Shown piece after piece: positions 47,633 through 54,974 of a DNA stretch of 64,000 nucleotides. Below the pieces are notes generated by a model, which saw only the letters and a program-made list of their open reading frames with translations, ran no database searches and was not told where the DNA came from. The stretch lies in contig CAZORA010000003.1 of the NCBI GenBank assembly GCA_964582225.1, positions 124,001 through 188,000 of the forward strand. Reading direction: 5' to 3'. This DNA comes from Dokdonella_A sp964582225. Lineage in GTDB: Bacteria > Pseudomonadota > Gammaproteobacteria > Xanthomonadales > Rhodanobacteraceae. Position 1 is the stretch's first letter; every line of letters starts with the position of its first letter. The translations under genes and the position numbers were made by a program.

Positions 47633-48084
47633 GGTGCGTCTCCGGAAATCTGGATGCGGTAGCGGGTGCGATAGACGTCCTGCCACCAAAGGGTGCCGGC
47701 GTCGAAGTCATCGACGCGGCCGCTGGCAAGCTCGAGCAGGTCGTCGGCCCCGTCCGGCTGCCAGGCCAGCAGGGCTTGCCGGGTAGCGGCGAGGATTGGC
47801 ACGAGGTCTGCCCCTGCTGCTGCGCCCAGCGAGGCGCGAGCATAGTTACGCACGCACAGCATGACGGTGACGGCAACTTCGACGTGCTGCACGAACTGCG
47901 AGGACAGGCCGTGCGGCGGGTTGCCCTGCTCGGTGGCGAGCACGACAAAGGCGCTTGGCGTCTGCGCACCCTTGCCCGATTCGATGGCCGCGGCGAGTTC
48001 CGCGGCGCCGGCAACCTGGCGCAACGTGGGCACGGCCAGGCGCAGGCGCTCGATGATCGGCGCGATGTCGAAGGCGAGGCTCAT
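47629..48084 (-). CDS. Phage tail terminator-like protein (Mu gp37-like slot)
   Basis: 151 residues: MSLAFDIAPIIERLRLAVPTL, then an alpha/beta protein with FVVLATEQGN and VEVAVTVMLCVRNYA. The size, mixed fold and position between a virion morphogenesis gene and the tail tube fit tail terminator/completion proteins. It overlaps both neighbours by four bases (ATGA), showing tight coupling. Confidence 0.65.
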   Translation of the reverse strand: MSLAFDIAPIIERLRLAVPTLRQVAGAAELAAAIESGKGAQTPSAFVVLATEQGNPPHGLSSQFVQHVEVAVTVMLCVRNYARASLGAAAGADLVPILAATRQALLAWQPDGADDLLELASGRVDDFDAGTLWWQDVYRTRYRIQISGDAP

Positions 48085-48698
48085 TGGACGGCCTCGCGCA
48101 GGTGCTTGGTGATGAGGCCAACCGCTTCGCCGGCCCAGTCGGCGGGCAGGTCGGCTCGCCCGCCGCGGAGCGGCGCGAACGAACGCGCGACGATGGGGAT
48201 GACATAGTCGCGGCCCTGGTAGTCGCGCCCCACGGCGCGCTTGTGGCGCTGCTTGGCGAACACGGCAAGGTTGCCGTAGCCTTTCTGGCGGATGAGGTTG
48301 CCGCGGGCATCGGTGCGCAGGCGCACGGAACCGGCGCGGCCCTTGCGCTGGATGGCGCCGCCGAATTGGTGGATGGCGGCATATTCGACATTGGTGCTGC
48401 CGATGACGACTTCGCTGTCGCCGGCCGTGTGCGCAATGGAGTTCATCAGGCGGCCGGTGTCGCGCAGAATCTGCGCGCCCTTGCCGGCCTTGCGGCGCTT
48501 GCGCAGGGTGGATGCCTTCAAGCCCTGCCAGCTTTTGCCCCAGGGGTCGGCTTGCTGCTCGAAGGTGGCGCGCATGCGCGAGGCGATGGACATGCCGACG
48601 GCGTCGAGCGCCGGACGCAGATTCTGGGCGGCATCGCGCAGACGCGCCAGCGTGGCCTGTACGGCGGCATCGTCGACGGTGACGGCGACGACGGTCAC
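48081..48698 (-). CDS. Phage virion morphogenesis protein (Mu gpG family)
   Basis: 205 residues. RMRATFEQQADPWGKSWQGLKASTL and GAQILRDTGRLMNSIAH (each within the family's conserved region) are characteristic of the Mu gpG/tail completion family, followed by EYAAIHQFGG. It helps join or complete tails and heads. Overlaps of four bases with both neighbours. Confidence 0.85.
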   Translation of the reverse strand: MTVVAVTVDDAAVQATLARLRDAAQNLRPALDAVGMSIASRMRATFEQQADPWGKSWQGLKASTLRKRRKAGKGAQILRDTGRLMNSIAHTAGDSEVVIGSTNVEYAAIHQFGGAIQRKGRAGSVRLRTDARGNLIRQKGYGNLAVFAKQRHKRAVGRDYQGRDYVIPIVARSFAPLRGGRADLPADWAGEAVGLITKHLREAVQ

Positions 48699-49129
48699 GG
48701 CATTCGCGCCAGGGTGGCGTCGCTGAATGCTACGGCGGGCGCGACAACGGCAATGCCGAACGTGCTGCTCCCCTCGGCGGCAGGCGGGGTGAGGTCGGGC
48801 AAGCCCACCTTGCCAGCGGCAAGGTCGCGCAACCAGGCGATGGCGGACTTGTAGCCGTCTTCGACGTGCTCTGGATGGCCGTCATCGTGCAGGTGCCAGC
48901 GGGCGATCATGCAGGCGTAGGGCTTGACCACTGCGGCGTTTGCCGCGAGCAGCGGGGTAAGATAGCGCCCGCGCGCGTAGCTGTCGATGGTGGCGCTGGC
49001 GTCTCCGCAGGCGCGCCCGACGACGGCCTCATCGACGCGGTGGTCTGGCACTTCGGCGCGGTCGGTGAGCTGGATCAGCTCGGCCTCGCCGTAGCGGTCA
49101 ATGAGGTCGGGAAGGGTGCAGTAGGTCAA
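48695..49129 (-). CDS. Mu gp36-like neck protein (DUF1320)
   Basis: 144 residues from a TTG at 49129 (reads M-TYCTLPDLIDRYGEAELI), chosen because the family begins with this sequence and GGAG lies about 9 nt upstream. YARGRYLTPL and the YACMIARWHLHDD helix are typical of DUF1320 proteins, which are head-tail connector components in Mu-like phages. The start overlaps the stop of the small upstream membrane-protein gene. Confidence 0.8.
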   Translation of the reverse strand: MTYCTLPDLIDRYGEAELIQLTDRAEVPDHRVDEAVVGRACGDASATIDSYARGRYLTPLLAANAAVVKPYACMIARWHLHDDGHPEHVEDGYKSAIAWLRDLAAGKVGLPDLTPPAAEGSSTFGIAVVAPAVAFSDATLARMP

Positions 49130-49290
49130 TGCAGCAGCTCCGCGGCGAAACGCGGCAGATACCCGATGCCGAACAGACAGATGGCGCCGATGGCGGCCCA
49201 TACGGTCCATTTCGCAACGGCGCTTTTGTCGATGAGCTGAAGCAAGGTGACGGACTCTTTCAGCGTTTCATTGGGTGTACGATTCGTCAC
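49126..49290 (-). CDS. 54-residue single-TM phage protein
   Basis: From a GTG at 49290: MTNRTPNETLKESVTLLQL, then one transmembrane helix (WTVWAAIGAICLFGIGYL), ending RFAAELLH. Its stop overlaps the TTG start of the gp36-like gene, so it is part of the structural operon. Function unknown; possible membrane-acting accessory protein. Confidence 0.6.
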   Translation of the reverse strand: MTNRTPNETLKESVTLLQLIDKSAVAKWTVWAAIGAICLFGIGYLPRFAAELLH

Positions 49291-49326
49291 AGGGCTTGTC
49301 CTTCCTGGTCAAGGGCAGGTTTCCGA

Positions 49327-49368
49327 GAAACCCCGCGACGCCTGCCAGCGTGCGGGGTTTCGCTTTTT
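49327..49368. terminator. Strong hairpin just after the major capsid gene
   Basis: GAAACCCCGC and GCGGGGTTTC form a perfect 10-bp stem, extended by ACGC/GCGT with one bulge. On the minus strand it follows the capsid stop by 13 nt but has no T-run beyond it. On the plus strand CGCTTTTTGC follows. Hairpins here often reduce expression of genes downstream of the capsid. Confidence 0.6.
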
Positions 49369-49373
49369 GCGCC

Positions 49374-50369
49374 TTAGGACGCGCCCTTGAGGAGCTTCAC
49401 CACCGCATTCGGGCGAGTGCACAGGTTCAGCGCGTTGGACTGCGCCTCGATCTGGATGCCCTTGTCCATCGGCAGCGGTTCGGCCTTGGCGTACACAGGC
49501 AGGCCCAGGGTGTTGACCGTCTCCAAGTAGTTCGCCGGGGCAAACCGGGTGATGAAGAGGTCCGGCACACCGGCCGGGAATGCATAGGCATCGTTATCGG
49601 CAACCTTCACCGAGGAAGTTCCGCGATAGCGGATGAAGCGGATGCCGCCGTAGACCACTTCCAGACGCGGGTCCTCGCGCAAGCTCTGCGCGGCCTGGTA
49701 GCCCTGCACCACGCCCTTGAGCGAGTCGGTATCCAGCAGTTCCTCCCAAAACGTGGCCCCGCACAAAGCCACCACGTCGGTGAAGGGCACTCCACCCAGG
49801 CCGTCCTCGATCTTCTTGATGACCTTGAGGCACTTGCCGCGCACCTTGCCGCTCTCGGTCGAGAGCTTGAAAGCCTCGTCCACCGCCCCGGACACACCGA
49901 ACGCCGTGGTGAGCGATTGATCGGTGCCGTTGACATCGACGTAATTGCCCATGATCGCCTTGAGGCGATGCTGCTCGAGGGTGTAATCGAGATTGCGGCG
50001 CATGTCGGCCAGGCGCTGGTTGCGCTTGATCTCGACGCTGGTGGCATTGGATTCGGAGCCGAAGGCGCGCACGCCCTGCACCTCGTCCGCCATGATGGTG
50101 GCACGCTCGGGCATGTGCGGAATGGGGAAGCTGCGCACGGCGCGCTTGCGGTCGCCCACCACCTGAGCCACGCCATTGCGCGGCGCTACATCAACCAGCG
50201 TGAGGACGCCGTTTTCTTCCTCGATCACGGCGGTGGTGGTACTGATGCCCTGTTCGCTGAACAGGCCCATCCCTCCGATCACGCCAGGGGTATAGGGCAC
50301 CTTGTTGATAGCAGCGGTGAGCGAATTCAGCGAGAAGGCATCGCTGTCGAATACGTTCCAAACGGACAT
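49374..50369 (-). CDS. Phage major capsid protein (lambda gpE family)
   Basis: 331 residues, beginning MSVWNVFDSDAFSLNSLTAA. YTPGVIGGMGLFSEQGI, a VRSFPIPHMPERATI segment and the ADEVQGVRAFG helix are hallmarks of the lambda E-like capsid family. An HK97-type fold is expected, with a D-like decoration protein encoded next door as in lambda. It forms the icosahedral head. Confidence 0.92.
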   Translation of the reverse strand: MSVWNVFDSDAFSLNSLTAAINKVPYTPGVIGGMGLFSEQGISTTTAVIEEENGVLTLVDVAPRNGVAQVVGDRKRAVRSFPIPHMPERATIMADEVQGVRAFGSESNATSVEIKRNQRLADMRRNLDYTLEQHRLKAIMGNYVDVNGTDQSLTTAFGVSGAVDEAFKLSTESGKVRGKCLKVIKKIEDGLGGVPFTDVVALCGATFWEELLDTDSLKGVVQGYQAAQSLREDPRLEVVYGGIRFIRYRGTSSVKVADNDAYAFPAGVPDLFITRFAPANYLETVNTLGLPVYAKAEPLPMDKGIQIEAQSNALNLCTRPNAVVKLLKGAS

Positions 50370-50384
50370 GGTGATACCTCTCGG

Positions 50385-50747
50385 TTAACGAATGTAAATG
50401 CCGGCGGCAGCCAGGCCGATGACCACGTGGTCAAAGTCCTTACCGTCGGTCTCCGTCCAGACAATGCCCCCGTCAGTCACGGCATTGCCGTCGACTTCGG
50501 CATCGCGGGTGATCAGGGCAATGACATCGCCGCCCACGCCCGCTTGGCACGCGATGCCCAGGGTCTGGCCGGAGTTGTCGATGTCGGTGAGCTTCTTCCA
50601 CTTGCCGGTGTCCAGCCACAGGATTTGACCCGCAACCGCAACGACACCCGTGTCCAGCTCGCCGTTGTCACGCGAGCGCTGGCCATTGGCTTCGGACAGG
50701 AGGAATTCCAGCGTGTGGTTCTTTTCGGTCTGATTGGACATGGTCAT
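50385..50747 (-). CDS. Head decoration protein (lambda gpD family)
   Basis: 120 residues. SNQTEKNHTLEFLLSEANG is the flexible N-terminus; GQTLGIACQAG and ALITRDAEVDGNAV are the beta-tulip core of gpD-type proteins. Trimers stabilise the expanded capsid. Its start overlaps the protease/scaffold stop by four bases and the capsid gene follows 15 bp later, the same order as in lambda (C/Nu3-D-E). Confidence 0.88.
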   Translation of the reverse strand: MTMSNQTEKNHTLEFLLSEANGQRSRDNGELDTGVVAVAGQILWLDTGKWKKLTDIDNSGQTLGIACQAGVGGDVIALITRDAEVDGNAVTDGGIVWTETDGKDFDHVVIGLAAAGIYIR

Positions 50748-51121
50748 TCACCCTTGCGCTTGCGCGCGTCATAGATGGCGGAAAAGTCGAGCGTGGCGGC
50801 CTCGGGGTGCGCCCCGTCCGTGGCGGTATCGCCGAACAGGTGCGGCGCGGGCTTGGGCGCGGCGGCCTTGAGGTCGGCGGCGACGGTGGCGAAGGCCTCA
50901 TCGTCGATCTGCAGGTAGGGCTTGGCGGCGGCCTCGTCATAGGTGCGCCCCAACGCGGCGAACAGGGTCTTGACCTGCTCAACGCGGGCGCTGGCCTTGA
51001 TACCGGCGAGGGCCGCTTCGGCGGCATCGGCGCGCTCGTTCGCGGCAGTGATGGCTGCCTTGGCGGTGGAAAGATCGGATTCCAGCGCAGCGATGCGCTG
51101 GGTGTCGGCTGGATCGGACAT
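50744..51121 (-). CDS. Internal in-frame start: separate scaffold protein
   Basis: ATG at 51121 within the protease frame, with CGAGGA ending 8 nt upstream, would yield a 125-residue scaffold (MSDPADTQRIAAL...). Lambda Nu3 and Mu Z/I use the same trick. The ribosome-binding site at this internal codon is better than chance, which supports its use. Confidence 0.6.
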   Translation of the reverse strand: MSDPADTQRIAALESDLSTAKAAITAANERADAAEAALAGIKASARVEQVKTLFAALGRTYDEAAAKPYLQIDDEAFATVAADLKAAAPKPAPHLFGDTATDGAHPEAATLDFSAIYDARKRKGE

Positions 51122-51706
51122 GAGTGAGTCCTCGGCTGGCGCGGCTGGCGCCGCAGAAAAAACGGGGATGGCGCGCATGGGCGCACTGGCGAACACGCGC
51201 GCATGGGTCTGCGCGTCGGCTCCGGTAGGGGTGAAGCTGGTTTCGCGGATCAGGCTGTTGCGGAAGATGGTGAGCGGGCCGGTGAAGGCGCGGCCGTTGA
51301 CGCTGGCCTGTACGCCGGGGGCGACCTCCTCGACCGAGCCCGGCTCGATGTGCACCGAGAGCTGCCACGGGAAGCCGGCATCGGCATCGCTGGCGACGGC
51401 CCTGCCGGAAGCGTTGGCGAGCAGGGTGCCGTCGATGCGGATGTCCTTGTCGATGGTGAGTTGACCGACCCCGGCGCGCTGGCCGCGGTCGTGTTCGATC
51501 AGTACCGGCACGCGCTCGGGCGCGGTGGTGCTGGTGAGGTCGAAGACGACGTTGCCCCAGAAGAAGTGGTCGCGGATCGCGTCGCCGGAGTAGGCGACGC
51601 CGGCGAAGGTGCGCGGCGCATCGGTGCTGTCCGCCGCGGCGAGCGCGAGCGGAACGGCCGCATCGAAGTGCAGCGCGGCGGCTGGAACCTGTCGGATGCT
51701 GTCCAT
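50744..51706 (-). CDS. Prohead protease fused to scaffold domain
   Basis: 320 residues. The N-terminal protease part (about 1-190) has FAGVAYSGDAI, VPVLIEHDRGQRAGVGQL (conserved His) and FPWQLSVHIEPGSVEEV (conserved Ser region), followed by FRNSLIRETSFTPTGAD, a pattern of Mu gpI/U35-type proteases. The C-terminal part (about 196-320) is a Glu/Ala/Lys coiled coil typical of scaffolds (RIAALESDLSTAKAA). An internal start can produce the scaffold alone. Confidence 0.82.
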   Translation of the reverse strand: MDSIRQVPAAALHFDAAVPLALAAADSTDAPRTFAGVAYSGDAIRDHFFWGNVVFDLTSTTAPERVPVLIEHDRGQRAGVGQLTIDKDIRIDGTLLANASGRAVASDADAGFPWQLSVHIEPGSVEEVAPGVQASVNGRAFTGPLTIFRNSLIRETSFTPTGADAQTHARVFASAPMRAIPVFSAAPAAPAEDSLMSDPADTQRIAALESDLSTAKAAITAANERADAAEAALAGIKASARVEQVKTLFAALGRTYDEAAAKPYLQIDDEAFATVAADLKAAAPKPAPHLFGDTATDGAHPEAATLDFSAIYDARKRKGE

Positions 51707-51728
51707 GGTGACAGCGTGCGCGAAGGAA

Positions 51729-51759
51729 GTGTTGACTTGAAACAGTGGTCAGTCAACAC
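51729..51759. promoter_or_regulatory. 9-bp inverted repeat upstream of the head gene block
   Basis: GTGTTGACT and AGTCAACAC separated by 13 nt, perfect arms, 23 bp before the protease ATG on the minus strand. One arm contains a TTGACT -35-like hexamer with AACACT 17 nt further. It may be an operator over the promoter of the head genes, which start anew after the terminator at 51776-51800. Confidence 0.5.
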
Positions 51760-51775
51760 CCTGGTTTTCGACACG

Positions 51776-51800
51776 AAAAACCCCGCACGCGGCGGGGTTG
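51776..51800 (-). terminator. Intrinsic terminator upstream of the head gene block
   Basis: Minus strand: AACCCCGC, loop CGCGT-like, GCGGGGTT followed by TTT and CGTG. It ends transcription coming from the MuF/52-kb genes before the protease promoter region. Confidence 0.75.
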
Positions 51801-51855
51801 GATGGGGTAACGATCCGTGAGGGCATCAGCGATGCCATCCAGATTGTGGAGGGCG

Positions 51856-52134
51856 TCAACCTCCCTTGAGCCCGTGCCGCGCGCGCAGCTTCTCCATGGC
51901 AAGGCGCAACCGCTCGGCCTCCTTCACGCGAGCGAGCATGCCGGGCAGAACGGCGATGGCCTGCTCCATCATGGACGGCAACCTGTCCAACGCCGGCTCT
52001 TTCGGATCGTAGAACGACAGCGCCAGATGCATCTCCTTGAAGATGTTTCCTATCCGCAGCCCCGCCAGCAGTTCTTCGCGCTGCTGGCGCATGTGGTGGT
52101 AGCGCCCGAGTGCCTCGTAGTTGAGTTCGCTCAT
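51856..52134 (-). CDS. Small helical phage protein of unknown function
   Basis: 92 residues from the ATG at 52134 (MSELNYEALGRYHHM). It is predicted almost entirely helical, with a C-terminal basic stretch (EAERLRLAMEKLRARHGL). It lies between MuF and the head protease block and is followed by an intrinsic terminator. Not recognised. Confidence 0.6.
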   Translation of the reverse strand: MSELNYEALGRYHHMRQQREELLAGLRIGNIFKEMHLALSFYDPKEPALDRLPSMMEQAIAVLPGMLARVKEAERLRLAMEKLRARHGLKGG

Positions 52135-52159
52135 GTTCTCGTTTCCGTGGTAAGATGTG

Positions 52160-52245
52160 CTCGTGCGAGCATGCCCCACGCGATGCAGTCAGCGCACGAG
52201 GGATCGCATCGGCCCCGGCGCTGCATCGTCGGGGCTTTTATTTGT
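52160..52245 (+). ncRNA. Possible plus-strand structured RNA inside the structural operon
   Basis: Inverted repeat CTCGTGCG ... CGCACGAG (52160 to about 52202) followed by GCCCCGGCG, loop CTGCAT, CGTCGGGGC and TTTTATTT, an intrinsic terminator on the plus strand. A TAAGAT -10-like hexamer precedes it at about 52151. The genes on both sides are on the minus strand, so the RNA would be antisense to the MuF/52-kb junction. No promoter -35 is convincing. Confidence 0.4.
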
Positions 52246-53491
52246 CTCTCATGTACAACAGCGTCCCTGCTGTTTGCAGCCACTCGCGCCGCCCGGCCAC
52301 GTACTTCGCATCGACGCCCTGATATCCGGTAGTCGGTTCCCACGCCTTTCCGCTCCAGACGAATACGGCCAGCGTTTCAATTAGCGCTCCCCCGCCCACC
52401 TGCATCCGCGCAAGGTAGTACAGTTTTTCCACGCCGCTCGACTCATGCACGTACCAGACCTCGTCAGGCACTTTGAGTCCATGCGCGACGTAACGCACGT
52501 ACTGATGCCTGCCGCGTTTGTCGATCTTCGTGCCACCGCCGTGACGCTCGAAGATGCCGCCGTGAATCGCCAGCGTCTGCCCGCGCACCGAGGTCCACAG
52601 CACGGTCTCCTTCGCGCCCGCGCCGAACTCGCGCATGAACTCGGCAACATAGGCTTCCGGGCGCAAGCCGTGCGGCACTTCGAGCGCTTGCGCCAAGCGC
52701 TGCGGCGATGGCATCGGCATGTCGAACGCCAGCGCCGTGCGGGCCATGTCGAGCGCTTCGGCGCCGGGGCCTTCGCACCACAGTAGCGGCGTCCCGGCCT
52801 TGCGGCTGGCAAACTGCCTCGGCACGCACTGCCCGAAGCGCCGCGCGACCGCGCGTTCGAGCCCTTCCAGCGGCGCCGCCGGGTTCAGGCGGTCGTAGTT
52901 CCAGCCGGGCGACGGCGGGGCGAGGTCAGGCGGCGCCTGGTCGATGACCTTGCCCGCCTCGCGTGCCTTGCCGATGGCGTCCTCGGCTGCGGCGGCGGTC
53001 ATGGGAATGACGCTACAGCGACAGTTGAACGACCACGGCGGGTAGTGCGACTTCCACAGGGGATGATCGACCGGCAGGATCAGGCCGTCGAGCTCGGCGT
53101 GCTCCGGGCGCGTGCGCGCATCGAGGATGGCGCTGTAGCGCAGATACGGGAAGTCGCCCTTGAGGCGCTGGATTTGTTCGGCGCGACCGGCGGCGTACCA
53201 GCCTTGCACGTTGGTGCGGAAGATGGTTTCCAGGTGCGCGCCGGACAGGCCGAAATCCTGACCGGATTCGAGCAAGGCCTTCTTCCAGGCCTCGAAGGAC
53301 TGGCCCTGGTCCAGCGCAGCGCGCAGGGAATCGACCACGGCTTGCACCTGGTCGAGACCAGCCAGGCCCGAGACGGTGGCTGATGCCGCGCGCACGCGGC
53401 CGATGGTGTCGCCGTAGAAGGTTTCCGGCAGCACCACGCGGCGGCGCTGCGCGTCGCGGATGGCCTCAGCGAAGCCGGGGATATCAGCCAC
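52238..53491 (-). CDS. MuF-type head protein fused to a PBECR2-like nuclease domain
   Basis: 417 residues. The N-terminal MuF part ends with the signature DARTRPEHAELDG and PPWSFNCRCSVIP (about residues 120-165). The C-terminal 130 residues (from about FMREFGAGAKETV) have TVLWTSVRGQTLAIHGGIF, KRGRHQYVRYVAHGLKVPDEVWY and YLARMQVGGG, features of the phage-Barnase-EndoU-ColicinE5/D-RelE-like nuclease type 2 domain. MuF proteins are packed in the head; fusions to toxin domains are known and may be delivered with DNA. An immunity gene is not obvious. Overlaps the portal gene by 8 bases. Confidence 0.82.
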   Translation of the reverse strand: MADIPGFAEAIRDAQRRRVVLPETFYGDTIGRVRAASATVSGLAGLDQVQAVVDSLRAALDQGQSFEAWKKALLESGQDFGLSGAHLETIFRTNVQGWYAAGRAEQIQRLKGDFPYLRYSAILDARTRPEHAELDGLILPVDHPLWKSHYPPWSFNCRCSVIPMTAAAAEDAIGKAREAGKVIDQAPPDLAPPSPGWNYDRLNPAAPLEGLERAVARRFGQCVPRQFASRKAGTPLLWCEGPGAEALDMARTALAFDMPMPSPQRLAQALEVPHGLRPEAYVAEFMREFGAGAKETVLWTSVRGQTLAIHGGIFERHGGGTKIDKRGRHQYVRYVAHGLKVPDEVWYVHESSGVEKLYYLARMQVGGGALIETLAVFVWSGKAWEPTTGYQGVDAKYVAGRREWLQTAGTLLYMRDK

Positions 53492-54974
53492 GGGCGGCGC
53501 TCTGGTAGCCGATCAGGTCGGCGACGAACAGGGCGCGCTCGATGAGGTCGCGGAAGGCCGGCGCAGGCAGGTCGGCGGCGAGCTTGCCGAGGCGCTCGAT
53601 GAGGTCGTTCTCGTCGGTCGCGGCGGCGAGCGCGGCGCGGATGGCGGCCGGATCGACGGGACTGCCCGCCTGCGCGATGGCGTCGTCGACGAGACGATCG
53701 ATGGTGGCCTGCCCGGCCCGCTCGGCACGCGGCAGGGCCGCAAAGCGCAGCGCCTCGGCAGGTGCGCTGAACGCGGGCGCGGGGGCGTCCAGCGTACCCG
53801 CAACGGGCGCGCGGACGGACACCTCGCCGGGCTCGAAGTCGTAGGCGCGCACGAAGTAGTTCTCGCTGAACACCGCGCCGGCTTGCGCCAGTTTCAGGTC
53901 GCGGTCGGCGCGCTCGACGGACAGGCCTTCGCCCGCCTCCATGACGAACGCGGGCGCAGCGCCGGGGAAGCGGTTGAGCGCCCACAGCGCGGCGACCAGG
54001 CGCTGCACGGCGGCCGCGATGAGGCGCACGTCGGCGCGCTGGCGATCCCCGCGCACGTCGTTCTGCACCTTGGCTGCCGCATAGCTGCCGCCGCCGACAA
54101 TGTCGGTGGTGAGCGTCTGGCCGAGGATGACCTTCTGGATGCGCTTGTCGACGGCGCTGGCGAAGTCCTTGAAGGCCAGGCCCGCATTGCCTGGGGCGAT
54201 GGCGGACACGGTGGTATCGGCGCTGGTGGCGATGGCGCCGGACTGCACCGCGCTGGCAAGCAGGCGGGCGAGGTCGTCGGGGTTGCCGTTGCTCGAGCCG
54301 ACCAGCAGCGGTGCACCGAAGCGCTCGAGGAAGCGCGCCCAGAACTGCCAGCCGTTGGCGCGGAAGAACCACGGCCAGTACACGCGCGAGAGCAGCGCTT
54401 CGCCGTAGGGGTTGATCCAGCTCGGCTCATGGCGAGCGAACAGGAACTTGAGCGGGCCGGTGTCGGTGGCGACGCCGGTGTCCACGCGCACGCCGTCGAC
54501 GTGGTCGGGGGAGAGGTACAGGAGGCTGCCGTCGCGCTGCGGGCGGAACCACTCCATCGGCTTGTCGTGGATGGCGGCGAGGCCGATGCGCGGGCCGCGC
54601 TGGGCGTAGACGACTTCCGCCACGGAGTAGCCGTAGGGCACGGCGCGCCACAGCGTGCGCAAAAGCGACTCCATGACGCCGGCCAGCTCGTCCCATACGA
54701 AATTATGCGCGTCGGTCTCGAAGGGCTCCAGTCGCCACGGCGTGGAGGCGACGGCGGCAAAGCGCGTGCCAAGCGCGGCGGCGATCTCATCGTCGTACTC
54801 GAGCGCGGCCAGGTCTTTGCGCGACTTGCCGAGTTTCCTCAGCACGATATCCGGGTCAGCAATGCCGAACAGGCGCTCGGTGAAGAGCGTTACGGCGGTC
54901 TCGCCGAACAGGTCGGCGCGCTTGGGCGCGGCGGCGAAGTGGGTGGATTCAGAGCGCGGACGGAAAGGCCACAT
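53484..54974 (-). CDS. Phage portal protein (Mu gp29/DUF935 family)
   Basis: 496 residues from the ATG at 54974. GTRFAAVASTPWRLEPF, HDKPMEWFRPQRDG and the VYWPWFFRANGWQFWARFLERFG block are hallmarks of the DUF935 portal family. FAPP-like helices follow, with ALWALNRFPGAAPAF near residue 360. The dodecameric portal is the DNA gate of the head. It follows terL with a 26-base overlap and precedes MuF, the usual Mu-like order. Confidence 0.9.
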   Translation of the reverse strand: MWPFRPRSESTHFAAAPKRADLFGETAVTLFTERLFGIADPDIVLRKLGKSRKDLAALEYDDEIAAALGTRFAAVASTPWRLEPFETDAHNFVWDELAGVMESLLRTLWRAVPYGYSVAEVVYAQRGPRIGLAAIHDKPMEWFRPQRDGSLLYLSPDHVDGVRVDTGVATDTGPLKFLFARHEPSWINPYGEALLSRVYWPWFFRANGWQFWARFLERFGAPLLVGSSNGNPDDLARLLASAVQSGAIATSADTTVSAIAPGNAGLAFKDFASAVDKRIQKVILGQTLTTDIVGGGSYAAAKVQNDVRGDRQRADVRLIAAAVQRLVAALWALNRFPGAAPAFVMEAGEGLSVERADRDLKLAQAGAVFSENYFVRAYDFEPGEVSVRAPVAGTLDAPAPAFSAPAEALRFAALPRAERAGQATIDRLVDDAIAQAGSPVDPAAIRAALAAATDENDLIERLGKLAADLPAPAFRDLIERALFVADLIGYQSAARG

